DNA of 6,093 nt from Lachnospiraceae bacterium (GTDB taxonomy: Bacteria > Bacillota > Clostridia > Lachnospirales > Lachnospiraceae), in the NCBI GenBank assembly GCA_900770535.1, contig CAAHDV010000166.1:1-6093 (forward strand), in the 5' to 3' direction. Both the position numbers and the translations under genes were made by a program. This document shows, one piece after another, positions 1-5,600 of this stretch. Numbering within the stretch: position 1 is the stretch's first letter; the number at the start of each line of letters is the position of its first letter. The notes beneath the pieces are model-generated. The model ran no database searches, was not told the origin of the DNA, and saw only the letters and a program-made list of their open reading frames with translations.

Positions 1-51
1 GGATAGAAAGAGGGCCGGGAAGGGAAAGGAGGAAGAGTTCCGGGGGGGCCC

Positions 52-126
52 ATGCTTTATAAAAAAATTTGGGTGAAATTTAAAGAGCAAATTATGACAA
101 CTGAATCCATACGCGCGAGAGCATAA
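52..126 (+). CDS. Possible 24-aa leader peptide upstream of the MgtC-like gene
   Basis: An ATG at 52 opens a 24-codon reading frame that stops with TAA at 124-126, exactly at the foot of the long hairpin that precedes the MgtC-family gene. The product would be small and basic, with KK, KFK and RAR stretches. The Shine-Dalgarno is doubtful: a run of seven G lies only 3 nt before the ATG, and a better AGGAGG-like stretch near 28-34 is too far upstream. Internal starts at GTG 73 or ATG 94 are equally possible. The frame is closed upstream by TAG at 4-6, so it is not the tail of a longer gene. I do not recognise the peptide. It is listed only because a short ORF ending at a hairpin resembles an attenuation leader; it may be chance. 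Confidence 0.15.
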   Translation: MLYKKIWVKFKEQIMTTESIRARA

Positions 127-187
127 GAGGAAGCGTAACCATAAGAGCACAGAACCCATCTGTGTTTTTTGGGGTACGCTTCTTTTC
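126..187 (+). promoter_or_regulatory. Long imperfect hairpin in the MgtC-like gene leader, terminator-like
   Basis: Positions 126-137 (ending GGAAGCGTA) pair with 175-186 (TACGCTTC then Ts), giving about 12 bp with some G-U pairs. After a short interior loop (139-140 with 172-173), an inner arm at 143-152 pairs with 160-169 around the loop AACCCAT. The inner arm alone, closed by CACAG/CTGTG, runs straight into six Ts (165-170), as in an intrinsic terminator. The whole structure is also followed by a T-rich stretch. It could end an upstream transcript or form an attenuator in the leader of the MgtC-like gene, which starts 49 nt later. The pairing is visible; the function is inferred. Confidence 0.45.
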
Positions 188-235
188 TTTTATGTGGGGC
201 AGGTATGGGGAGAAAAATAAAAGGGGGTATCTGGA

Positions 236-928
236 ATGCTGAAGCTCTGGCCGGTACTGGCACAGTTTACAGCTCCGGAACTTTGGGTTCAGGCAGAGTA
301 CCTGGTACGCATCCTTGTGGCGGCGTGCCTGGGACTTCTGATTGGAAGCGAGCGGAAAAACCGCAACAAATCAGCGGGCATCCGCACCCATGTGATCGTG
401 GCGCTTGGGGCAGCGCTGATCATGGTCGTTTCCAAATATGGGTTTACCGATGTGGAGAAGGTGGATTCCGCCCGCGTGGCAGCACAGGTAGTCAGCGGTG
501 TCGGTTTCCTGGGTGCCGGAGTCATCTTTGTGCGCAACAATCTGGTAAACGGACTGACTACAGCAGCCGGAATCTGGGCAACCGCGGGCGTGGGTCTGGC
601 CCTGGGAGCCGGCATGTATGTGGTGGGAATCAGCAGTGCCCTGCTGGTCCTGCTCATTCAGTTTGTGATGCACCGCATCGCGTATTTTGCCGATGTGGCA
701 TCCGGCGGTCTGATCCGCATGACCTTGGTGAAGCAGGAAGGCATTGTGCAGTCCATGGAGGATTATCTCCAGAGAGAGAAACTCAGCGTAGTTTCCGTAA
801 AGATCAACAAGACCAAAAAGGACGAGGTAAAACTGGAGTTCGATGTGGTTTTCCCGCCTGGATATCAGAAATCAAGACTGCTGGCGAGGTTGGTAGAGAT
901 GGATGAGGTCCTGGCGGTCAGTGAATAA
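236..928 (+). CDS. MgtC/SapB family membrane protein
   Basis: A 230-aa inner-membrane protein of the MgtC/SapB family. Members are linked to Mg2+ limitation, pH or membrane-potential homeostasis and, in pathogens, intracellular survival; their biochemical activity is debated. About four to five hydrophobic segments lie at residues 20-37, 53-66, 84-99 and 106-145. The family signatures are clear: an ER pair at 39-40, AGIRTH at 47-52, GVGFLGAGVIF near 88-98 and GLTTAAGIWATAGVGLALGAG at 106-126. Residues 157-230 form a soluble tail with alternating strands and helices, consistent with the ACT-like domain of longer members. The start at 236 is supported by AAGGGGG at 221-227, 8 nt upstream. No convincing promoter is visible, although a hairpin and T-rich leader precede it. 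It is 81 nt upstream of the glp genes on the same strand, so read-through is possible. The family is certain; orthology to Salmonella mgtC is not claimed. Confidence 0.9.
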   Translation: MLKLWPVLAQFTAPELWVQAEYLVRILVAACLGLLIGSERKNRNKSAGIRTHVIVALGAALIMVVSKYGFTDVEKVDSARVAAQVVSGVGFLGAGVIFVRNNLVNGLTTAAGIWATAGVGLALGAGMYVVGISSALLVLLIQFVMHRIAYFADVASGGLIRMTLVKQEGIVQSMEDYLQREKLSVVSVKINKTKKDEVKLEFDVVFPPGYQKSRLLARLVEMDEVLAVSE

Positions 929-934
929 AAAGGA

Positions 935-962
935 TCGCGTTTTCATGATACGTGAAACGTGA
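935..962 (+). promoter_or_regulatory. Stem-loop 1 in the glpA-like leader (bulged palindrome)
   Basis: CGTTT (938-942), a one-T bulge, then CATG (944-947) pair with CGTG (951-954) and AAACG (955-959) around the 3-nt loop ATA. Outer pairs extend the stem to 935-962. No U tract follows, so it is not a standard terminator for the MgtC-like gene. It could be a transcription-factor operator as DNA, or an RNA element. GlpP-type proteins act on leader RNA, so this is one candidate site. I see no good promoter in the gap between the MgtC-like and glpA-like genes. Confidence 0.4.
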
Positions 963-969
963 ATAAATG

Positions 970-990
970 CGGGTCCGCCATGCGGGCCTG
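970..990 (+). promoter_or_regulatory. Stem-loop 2 in the glpA-like leader, adjacent to the ribosome binding site
   Basis: GGTCCGC (972-978) pairs with GCGGGCC (982-988) around the triloop CAT, and two further pairs extend the stem to 970-990. It ends 6 nt before the AGGAG at 997-1001 that serves the next gene. A GC-rich hairpin this close to the Shine-Dalgarno could modulate ribosome access or protect the mRNA 5' end. Without a U tract it is unlikely to be a terminator. Confidence 0.4.
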
Positions 991-1009
991 GAACAGAGGA
1001 GACAGGAGT

Positions 1010-2446
1010 ATGAACAGTATGAAATACGATGTAGTGGTCATCGGCGGCGGTGTGATTGGCTGCGCGGTTGCCAGAGAGCTTTCCAGATATCAGTTAAAGA
1101 CCTGTGTCGTGGAAAGAGAAGAGGATGTATGTTCCGGAACCTCCAAGGCCAACAGTGCCATTGTGCATGGCGGCTTTGACGCAGAGCCGGGAACCCTGAA
1201 AGCAAAATTCAACATTCTGGGAAGCCGGATGATGGAGGACCTTTCGAAAGAACTGGATTTCGATTACAAACGCAACGGCTCCTTGGTGCTCTGCTTTGCG
1301 GAGGAAGACAAGCCGGCGCTGCAGGCGCTCTATGAAAAAGGCGTGCAGAATGGTGTGGAAGGCATGTCCATCATCAGCGGAGATGAAGTACGGAAAATGG
1401 AGCCGAATATTGAGGATACCGTGGTTGCGGCCCTGAATGTACCGAGCGGCGGCATTGTGTGTCCGTTTGGCCTGACCATTGCCCTGGCAGAGAATGCATG
1501 CGATAACGGCATAGAATTCCGCTTCCTGACCGAGGTAGAGAACATTGAGAAAACGGCAGGTGGTTATCTGGTAAAGACGAACCAGGGTGAGATTGAGACT
1601 GCCTGCGTGGTGAATGCTGCAGGTGTGTATGCAGATACCATCCACAACTATGTAAGCGAGAAGAAGCTTCATATCACAGCAAGAAAAGGCGATTACTGCC
1701 TGCTGGATAAAGAGGCGGGAAATCTGGTAAGCCATACCATTTTTCAGCTCCCGACCAAAATGGGTAAGGGCGTGCTGGTCAGCCCGACCGTGCACGGAAA
1801 TCTGCTGACCGGTCCGACAGCAACTGATATTGACAACAAAGAGCAGACTGCGACGGCAGCAGAGGAGCTGGATTCCCTGATGAGCCGTGCGGTGTTAAGC
1901 GTTAAGGACATTCCGTTCCGTCAGGTCATTACTTCCTTTGCAGGCCTGCGTGCTCATGAGGATGGCGATGATTTCGTGATCGGTGAGGCAGAGGACGCTC
2001 CGGGCTTCTTTGACGCGGCCGGCATTGAATCTCCGGGCCTTTCCAGCGCTCCGGCGATTGGCCAGTGGCTGGCAGAAAAAGTGGCAGAGAAACTGAATGC
2101 GGCAAAGAAGGAAGACTGGAACGGAACCAGAAAGGGCATCGTGCGTCCGGAACTTTTAAGCAAAGAAGAGCGGGCAGAGCTGATCCGCAAAAATCCGGCC
2201 TACGGCACCATCATCTGCCGCTGTGAGAGTGTCAGCGAGGGCGAGATTGTGGATGCGATCACCAGAACGCTCGGCGCAAAGTCCTTAGATGGTATCAAGC
2301 GCCGTGTGCGTCAGGGCATGGGACGCTGCCAGGCGGGCTTCTGCACACCGCGTACCATGGAAATTCTTTCAAGAGAACTTGGCATCAGCATGGAAGAGGT
2401 CTGCAAAAATGCACCGGGATCGGAAATGCTGAAGGGTCATAAATAA
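1010..2446 (+). CDS. glpA: GlpA-like FAD-dependent glycerol-3-phosphate dehydrogenase with C-terminal BFD-type [2Fe-2S] domain
   Basis: A 478-aa flavoprotein of the DAO/GlpA class, predicted to oxidise sn-glycerol 3-phosphate to dihydroxyacetone phosphate in the cytoplasm. The N-terminal Rossmann motif GGGVIG is at 12-17, with the ribose-binding acidic residue at E35. SGTSKANSAIVHGGFD at 42-57 is typical of the family. The DAO domain runs to about 360 and ends in a FAD-contacting ESPGLSSAPAIG stretch at 340-351. Residues 398-470 form a BFD-like [2Fe-2S] domain with cysteines 403 and 405 (CRC) and 440 and 445 (CQAGFC). I chose ATG 1010, which has AGGAG at 997-1001, 8 nt upstream. ATG 1019 (MKYDVVV) with AGGAG at 1004-1008 is a close alternative, and a GTG at 959 would add 17 unlikely residues. 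The next flavoprotein gene starts 12 nt after the stop. Related DAO proteins oxidise other 2-hydroxy acids, but the phosphodiesterase and GlpP downstream favour G3P. Confidence 0.85.
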   Translation: MNSMKYDVVVIGGGVIGCAVARELSRYQLKTCVVEREEDVCSGTSKANSAIVHGGFDAEPGTLKAKFNILGSRMMEDLSKELDFDYKRNGSLVLCFAEEDKPALQALYEKGVQNGVEGMSIISGDEVRKMEPNIEDTVVAALNVPSGGIVCPFGLTIALAENACDNGIEFRFLTEVENIEKTAGGYLVKTNQGEIETACVVNAAGVYADTIHNYVSEKKLHITARKGDYCLLDKEAGNLVSHTIFQLPTKMGKGVLVSPTVHGNLLTGPTATDIDNKEQTATAAEELDSLMSRAVLSVKDIPFRQVITSFAGLRAHEDGDDFVIGEAEDAPGFFDAAGIESPGLSSAPAIGQWLAEKVAEKLNAAKKEDWNGTRKGIVRPELLSKEERAELIRKNPAYGTIICRCESVSEGEIVDAITRTLGAKSLDGIKRRVRQGMGRCQAGFCTPRTMEILSRELGISMEEVCKNAPGSEMLKGHK

Positions 2447-2458
2447 GGGGGAGCGAAC

Positions 2459-3733
2459 ATGAGACATGATATTGTAATCATCGGAGGCGGCCCGGCTGGT
2501 CTGGCTGCGGCAGTAGCAGCGAGAAAGGCAGGAATTCAGGATATTCTCATCCTGGAGCGAGACAGCAGCCTCGGCGGAATTTTAAACCAGTGCATCCATA
2601 ATGGTTTCGGCCTTCATACCTTCAAGGAGGAACTGACCGGACCGGAGTATGCGGCACGCTATATTGCCATGGCAGAGGAGGAGAAGATCCCGTACCGCTT
2701 AAATACCATGGTCATTGATATCAACGAAAAGCGCGAGGTAACCGTCATCAGCCGTGACCACGGCATGGAGACCATTGAGGCCGGTGCGGTAATCCTGGCT
2801 ATGGGCTGCCGCGAGCGTCCGAGAGGTGCCCTGAACATCCCTGGCTACCGTCCGGCGGGCATCTACTCCGCAGGAACCGCGCAGCGCCTGATGAACATTG
2901 AGGGCTACAGCGTTGGTAAGGAGGTTGTCATTCTTGGTTCCGGGGATATCGGCCTGATCATGGCGCGCCGTATGACATTAGAGGGCGCAAAGGTCAAGGT
3001 CGTGGCAGAGCTGATGCCGTATTCCGGCGGCTTAAAGAGAAATATCGTTCAGTGTCTGGATGACTATGGCATTCCGTTAAAGCTGAGCCATACGGTAGTG
3101 GATATTCAGGGCAAGGAGCGCGTGACCAGCATTACCCTGGCCGAGGTAGGACCGGACAGAAAGCCGATTCCGGGAACCGAGGAACATTACAGCTGTGATA
3201 CCCTGCTGTTATCCGTAGGCCTGATTCCGGAGAATGAGCTGACCAAAGAGGCCGGCGTGGAGATGAACCGTGTGACCTCCGGACCGAATGTCAATGACCA
3301 GCTGGAGACCAGTGTTGCGGGCGTATTTGCCTGCGGCAATGTGTTACATGTGCATGATCTGGTGGACTATGTATCCGAGGAGGCTACCTTGGCAGGAACC
3401 AATGCTGCGGCCTATGTAAAAGCGCAGAATGGCGAGGCAGCAACAAAGGCAGAGTTCCATGTGGTGACCCTGAAAGCAGAAAACGGCGTGCGCTATACCG
3501 TTCCGCAGACGATGGATGTCAACAATATGAGAGATCAGGTTGTTGTGCGTTTCCGCGTGGCAGACGTGTACCGTGACCGAAGCATCAGCGTATATCTGGA
3601 CGGCACCCGCGTGCAGGCCAGAAAGAAGAAAGTTCTGGCTCCGGGTGAGATGGAACAGGTGATCTTAAAGAAAGAGGATCTGCAGAAGTATCCGGATTTA
3701 AAAGAAATCGTGATTTGTACGGAGGTGGAATAA
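2459..3733 (+). CDS. FAD/NAD(P)-dependent oxidoreductase, partner of the GlpA-like protein
   Basis: A 424-aa two-dinucleotide-domain flavoprotein of the pyridine nucleotide-disulfide oxidoreductase fold. GGGPAG at 9-14 and E33 bind FAD. A second Rossmann motif, GSGDIG at 160-165, followed by an acidic residue near 183, suggests NAD(H) rather than NADP(H), which is inference. The C-terminal FAD motif reads GVFACGNVLHVHDLVD at 288-303. There is no CxxC redox disulfide, so it is not thioredoxin reductase. C45 in LNQCIHNGFG sits in a segment I recall as conserved in this subfamily. A further domain of about 90 residues (333-424) follows the flavin core. The Shine-Dalgarno AAGGGGGAG (2445-2453) overlaps the previous stop, and the following gene begins 1 nt after this stop, so tight co-translation is expected. 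The likely role is to pass electrons between the G3P dehydrogenase and NAD or another carrier, by analogy with paired flavoproteins such as GlpA/GlpB or HcnB/HcnC. Confidence 0.8.
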   Translation: MRHDIVIIGGGPAGLAAAVAARKAGIQDILILERDSSLGGILNQCIHNGFGLHTFKEELTGPEYAARYIAMAEEEKIPYRLNTMVIDINEKREVTVISRDHGMETIEAGAVILAMGCRERPRGALNIPGYRPAGIYSAGTAQRLMNIEGYSVGKEVVILGSGDIGLIMARRMTLEGAKVKVVAELMPYSGGLKRNIVQCLDDYGIPLKLSHTVVDIQGKERVTSITLAEVGPDRKPIPGTEEHYSCDTLLLSVGLIPENELTKEAGVEMNRVTSGPNVNDQLETSVAGVFACGNVLHVHDLVDYVSEEATLAGTNAAAYVKAQNGEAATKAEFHVVTLKAENGVRYTVPQTMDVNNMRDQVVVRFRVADVYRDRSISVYLDGTRVQARKKKVLAPGEMEQVILKKEDLQKYPDLKEIVICTEVE

Positions 3734-3734
3734 G

Positions 3735-4097
3735 ATGGAGAAGAGAGAACTGATCTGTATCGGATGTCCGCTGGGATGCCCTCTGACTGTGACCATGGAA
3801 GGAACAGAGATCACGGTAACCGGAAATACCTGTAAGCGTGGTGAAATCTACGCGAAGAAGGAAGTTACCAATCCGACCCGTGTGGTGACATCTTCTGTTC
3901 ATGTAGAAGGCGGTGTGATCGCCATGGTATCCGTGAAAACAAAGGATGATATTCCGAAAGATAAGATCTTTGCGTGCATGGAAGAAATCCGCAAGGTTTC
4001 TGTTGCGGCACCGGTCCACATTGGTGATATTGTGATCGAGAACTGCGCAGGAACCGGTGTACCGGTCATTGCGACCAAGAACGTAGAGAAAGCTTAA
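3735..4097 (+). CDS. DUF1667 domain protein, probable Fe-S subunit of the G3P dehydrogenase complex
   Basis: A 120-aa protein matching the DUF1667 (COG3862) family, which usually follows a GlpA-like and a second flavoprotein gene in Clostridia and Thermotogae. It has cysteines at 8, 11, 15 and 33 in a C-x2-C-x3-C-x17-C arrangement, with CIGCPLGCPL at the start and GNTCKRGEIYAKKEVTNPTR around the fourth. Two further cysteines are at 81 and 104. This spacing and the C-x-x-G...NP-x-R context resemble the [4Fe-4S] segment at the N-terminus of molybdopterin oxidoreductases, so an Fe-S cluster is likely. No membrane segment or signal peptide is present. GGAGG at 3721-3725, inside the end of the preceding gene, is 9 nt before the ATG, and the intergenic gap is 1 nt. 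It probably acts as a small electron-transfer or scaffold subunit; the exact role is not established to my knowledge. Confidence 0.85.
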   Translation: MEKRELICIGCPLGCPLTVTMEGTEITVTGNTCKRGEIYAKKEVTNPTRVVTSSVHVEGGVIAMVSVKTKDDIPKDKIFACMEEIRKVSVAAPVHIGDIVIENCAGTGVPVIATKNVEKA

Positions 4098-4107
4098 AAA
4101 ATTTGCT

Positions 4108-4132
4108 GCAGTTTGTGCAACGCATGAACTGC
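4108..4132 (+). promoter_or_regulatory. Stem-loop just after the DUF1667 gene
   Basis: GCAGTTTGTGC (4108-4118) pairs with GCATGAACTGC (4122-4132) around the triloop AAC: 11 bp with two G-U pairs. No T tract follows on the + strand. On the minus strand the hairpin is followed after a few bases by a T run (complement of the A run at 4096-4101). That would make it terminator-like in the antisense direction, but I see no gene reading that way. It may protect the 3' end of the upstream mRNA. Confidence 0.35.
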
Positions 4133-4148
4133 GATGTGTGTGGTTAAG

Positions 4149-4184
4149 ATGGCCCCGCCCGTATAGACATGCGGGCGGGGCTGT
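4149..4184 (+). terminator. GC-rich hairpin at the end of the dehydrogenase unit
   Basis: GCCCCGCCCG (4152-4161) pairs perfectly with CGGGCGGGGC (4172-4181). Weak outer pairs extend to 4149-4184, and the interval between holds a few more pairs. It is very stable, but it is followed by TGTGCTATG rather than a U run, so it is an atypical intrinsic terminator. Its loop contains the -35 box of the promoter for the next unit, so the same sequence seems to serve as an end-of-operon hairpin and a promoter spacer, or as an operator. Confidence 0.45.
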
Positions 4185-4192
4185 GCTATGAT
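4164..4192 (+). promoter_or_regulatory. Sigma-A-type promoter for the phosphodiesterase-glpP unit
   Basis: The -35 box TAGACA (4164-4169) is one mismatch from TTGACA. The spacer is exactly 17 nt. The -10 box TATGAT (4187-4192) is one mismatch from TATAAT and is preceded by an extended-10 TGC at 4184-4186. The expected start point is near 4199, giving a leader of about 107 nt. The same TGTGCTA string precedes the tRNA promoter -10 at 5797-5803, which supports a shared local promoter style. Confidence 0.65.
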
Positions 4193-4196
4193 ACGG

Positions 4197-4283
4197 GAAG
4201 ATGATGACAGTTCCAAAACTCATCTTCGGAATTACAGATAGTGGAGCATGCTGCCAGTCTGCCGGTTATGGCGGACAGAGCAG
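4197..4283 (+). promoter_or_regulatory. Structured 5' leader of the phosphodiesterase-glpP mRNA
   Basis: Two stem-loops can form in the predicted leader. The first is a perfect 8-bp repeat, GAAGATGA (4197-4204) with TCATCTTC (4220-4227). The second is GTCTGCC (4257-4263) with GGCGGAC (4270-4276), one G-U pair, loop GGTTAT, flanked by CTGC (4251-4254) with GCAG (4280-4283). The Shine-Dalgarno AGGAGG (4292-4297) follows. There is no U tract after either stem, so classic terminator/antiterminator switching is not shown. A GlpP-binding or mRNA-stabilising role is possible. Confidence 0.35.
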
Positions 4284-4305
4284 AAAAAGACAGGAGGACA
4301 GGAAG

Positions 4306-5034
4306 ATGAAAGTATATGCGCACAGAGGTTATAGCGGCAAATACCCGGAGAATACCATGCTGGCATTCAAAGAGGCGGAAAAGACTGGCTGCTACGGCAT
4401 TGAGCTGGATGTACAGCTCACAAAGGACGGCGAGGTTGTGATCATCCACGATGAGAGGGTAGACCGCACCACGGACGGAACCGGCTGGGTAAGAGATTTT
4501 ACCCTGAAGGAGTTAAAGAAGCTGAACGCGGCAGCAGCCTGGAACGGAAAATATGGCTTTGAGCCGATTCCGACCATGGAAGAATACTGCCAGTGGGTAA
4601 AAGATACGAATCTGGTAACCAACATCGAGATTAAATCCGGTGTGTATTACTATGAAGAGCTGGAGGAGAAGACCCTGGCCCTGGTAAAGAAATACGGTCT
4701 GGAGAAGAAAATCGTATTCTCCTCTTTCCTGCATTCCTCTATCACCCTGCTTCGCAAGCTGGCACCGGAGATCCCGTGCGGCGCGCTGGTAGAGTACGAT
4801 GACCTGGGCAACCCGGGCTACTACTGTGAGAAATTTGATTTCCAGTATTATCATCCGGGCGTAAAGGCTTTGACGGAAGATATGGTAAAGAGCTGCAAGG
4901 AACACAACATTCCACTGAACGTCTGGACCATCAACGATATGGGTGCCCTGGAGCAGATGTACGAGTGGGGCGTAGAAGGCGTGATCAGCAATTACCCGGG
5001 TGTGTGCAAAGGATGGATTGACAGTAAAAAATGA
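4306..5034 (+). CDS. ugpQ: Glycerophosphodiester phosphodiesterase, cytoplasmic (UgpQ/GlpQ-like)
   Basis: A 242-aa GDPD-family TIM-barrel enzyme that hydrolyses glycerophosphodiesters, from phospholipid breakdown, to sn-glycerol 3-phosphate and an alcohol, with a divalent metal. The N-terminus has the hallmark HRG (H6, R7) and PENT (14-17). Metal and catalytic residues follow as E33 and D35 in GIELDVQLTKDG, the acid-base H48 in IIHDE, and E108 in NIEIK. VWTIN at 206-210 and GVISNYP near the end are also typical. There is no signal peptide, and the length fits short cytoplasmic bacterial members. I chose ATG 4306 because AGGAGG at 4292-4297 lies 8 nt upstream and HRG then falls at residue 6; an upstream ATG at 4201 would add 35 residues from the leader. 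A dedicated promoter lies at 4164-4192. The stop overlaps the glpP start, coupling production of G3P to its sensor. Confidence 0.93.
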   Translation: MKVYAHRGYSGKYPENTMLAFKEAEKTGCYGIELDVQLTKDGEVVIIHDERVDRTTDGTGWVRDFTLKELKKLNAAAAWNGKYGFEPIPTMEEYCQWVKDTNLVTNIEIKSGVYYYEELEEKTLALVKKYGLEKKIVFSSFLHSSITLLRKLAPEIPCGALVEYDDLGNPGYYCEKFDFQYYHPGVKALTEDMVKSCKEHNIPLNVWTINDMGALEQMYEWGVEGVISNYPGVCKGWIDSKK

Positions 5035-5594
5035 TGAAAGCGATCGATTTGTTGGAAATATCACCGGTGATTGCGGCTATTAAAGATGACGCCGGTCTGA
5101 AAAAGTGCCTAGATACGGAATGCCAGGTTGTGTTTATTCTGTACGGGAATATCTGCAACATCAGGGATATTGTCGCAGAGCTGAAGGCCCATGGAAAATG
5201 TGCCATGGTACATGCGGATCTGGTTCAGGGGCTCGGGTCAAAAGAGGTGGCAATTGACTTCTTAAAGGAGCAGGCCGGGGCAGATGGCATCATCAGCACA
5301 AAGCCGATGCTGGTACGCAGGGCACAGGAACTGAAAATGTTCGGGATTCTCCGTGCGTTCATCATTGACTCCATGGCAGTATCCAACACCAGAAAGATGC
5401 TGGATACATTTCGGCCGGATATGATCGAGATCATGCCGGGGGTGATGCCGAAGATCATAAAGAGCCTTCGGGGAAGCACAGACATTCCGTTGATTGCGGG
5501 TGGACTGATCTCAGAAAAGAAAGAGGTGCTGGAACTGTTTGCGACTGGAGCTGACGCAATCTCCACAACGAAACAGGAACTCTGGTATATTTAA
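5031..5594 (+). CDS. glpP: Glycerol-3-phosphate-responsive antiterminator GlpP
   Basis: A 187-aa protein of the GlpP family, a TIM-barrel-like fold. In Bacillus subtilis GlpP binds glycerol 3-phosphate and acts on leader mRNA of glp genes to prevent termination and stabilise the transcript. Visible signatures are FILYGNICNIRDIV (35-48), VHADLVQGLGSKEVAIDFLK (60-79), GIISTKPMLVRRA (86-98), IDSMAVSNT (112-120), IEIMPGVMPKII (132-143) and IPLIAGGLISEKKEV (152-166). The end is ATGADAISTTKQELW, the usual terminus, so the protein is full length. The ATG at 5031 overlaps the preceding stop by 4 nt (ATGA), and a second ATG at 5034 is equally usable. No strong Shine-Dalgarno is present, which suggests translational coupling. 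Its targets are probably leaders of nearby G3P genes, including the hairpins before the glpA-like gene; this is inference. Confidence 0.92.
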   Translation: MMKAIDLLEISPVIAAIKDDAGLKKCLDTECQVVFILYGNICNIRDIVAELKAHGKCAMVHADLVQGLGSKEVAIDFLKEQAGADGIISTKPMLVRRAQELKMFGILRAFIIDSMAVSNTRKMLDTFRPDMIEIMPGVMPKIIKSLRGSTDIPLIAGGLISEKKEVLELFATGADAISTTKQELWYI

Positions 5595-5600
5595 AGAAGA

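Noticed and set aside
60..235. An M-box magnesium riboswitch ahead of the MgtC-like gene
   Set aside because: I looked for the conserved M-box core and could not find it. The leader instead holds one long imperfect hairpin.
169..906. A 245-aa + strand ORF in another frame over the MgtC-like gene
   Set aside because: Its composition is G, R, H and C rich with no domain, whereas the overlapping frame at 236-928 has clear MgtC motifs and a good ribosome binding site.
959..1009. GTG start at 959 for the GlpA-like protein
   Set aside because: The extra 17 residues do not resemble the family. The GTG lies inside a hairpin without a Shine-Dalgarno, and ATG 1010 has AGGAG 8 nt upstream.
1094..1795. 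A 233-aa minus-strand ORF inside the glpA-like gene
   Set aside because: A shadow of a strongly coding + strand gene, with no recognisable domain and no ribosome binding site sought by context.
2459..3733. Thioredoxin reductase identity for the second flavoprotein
   Set aside because: The fold is related, but the CxxC redox disulfide is absent and the gene lies between GlpA-like and DUF1667 genes.
3585..4223. A 212-aa minus-strand ORF across the DUF1667 gene and the following gap
   Set aside because: It is antisense to two recognised genes, and its translation shows no family motif and a histidine/arginine-rich composition.
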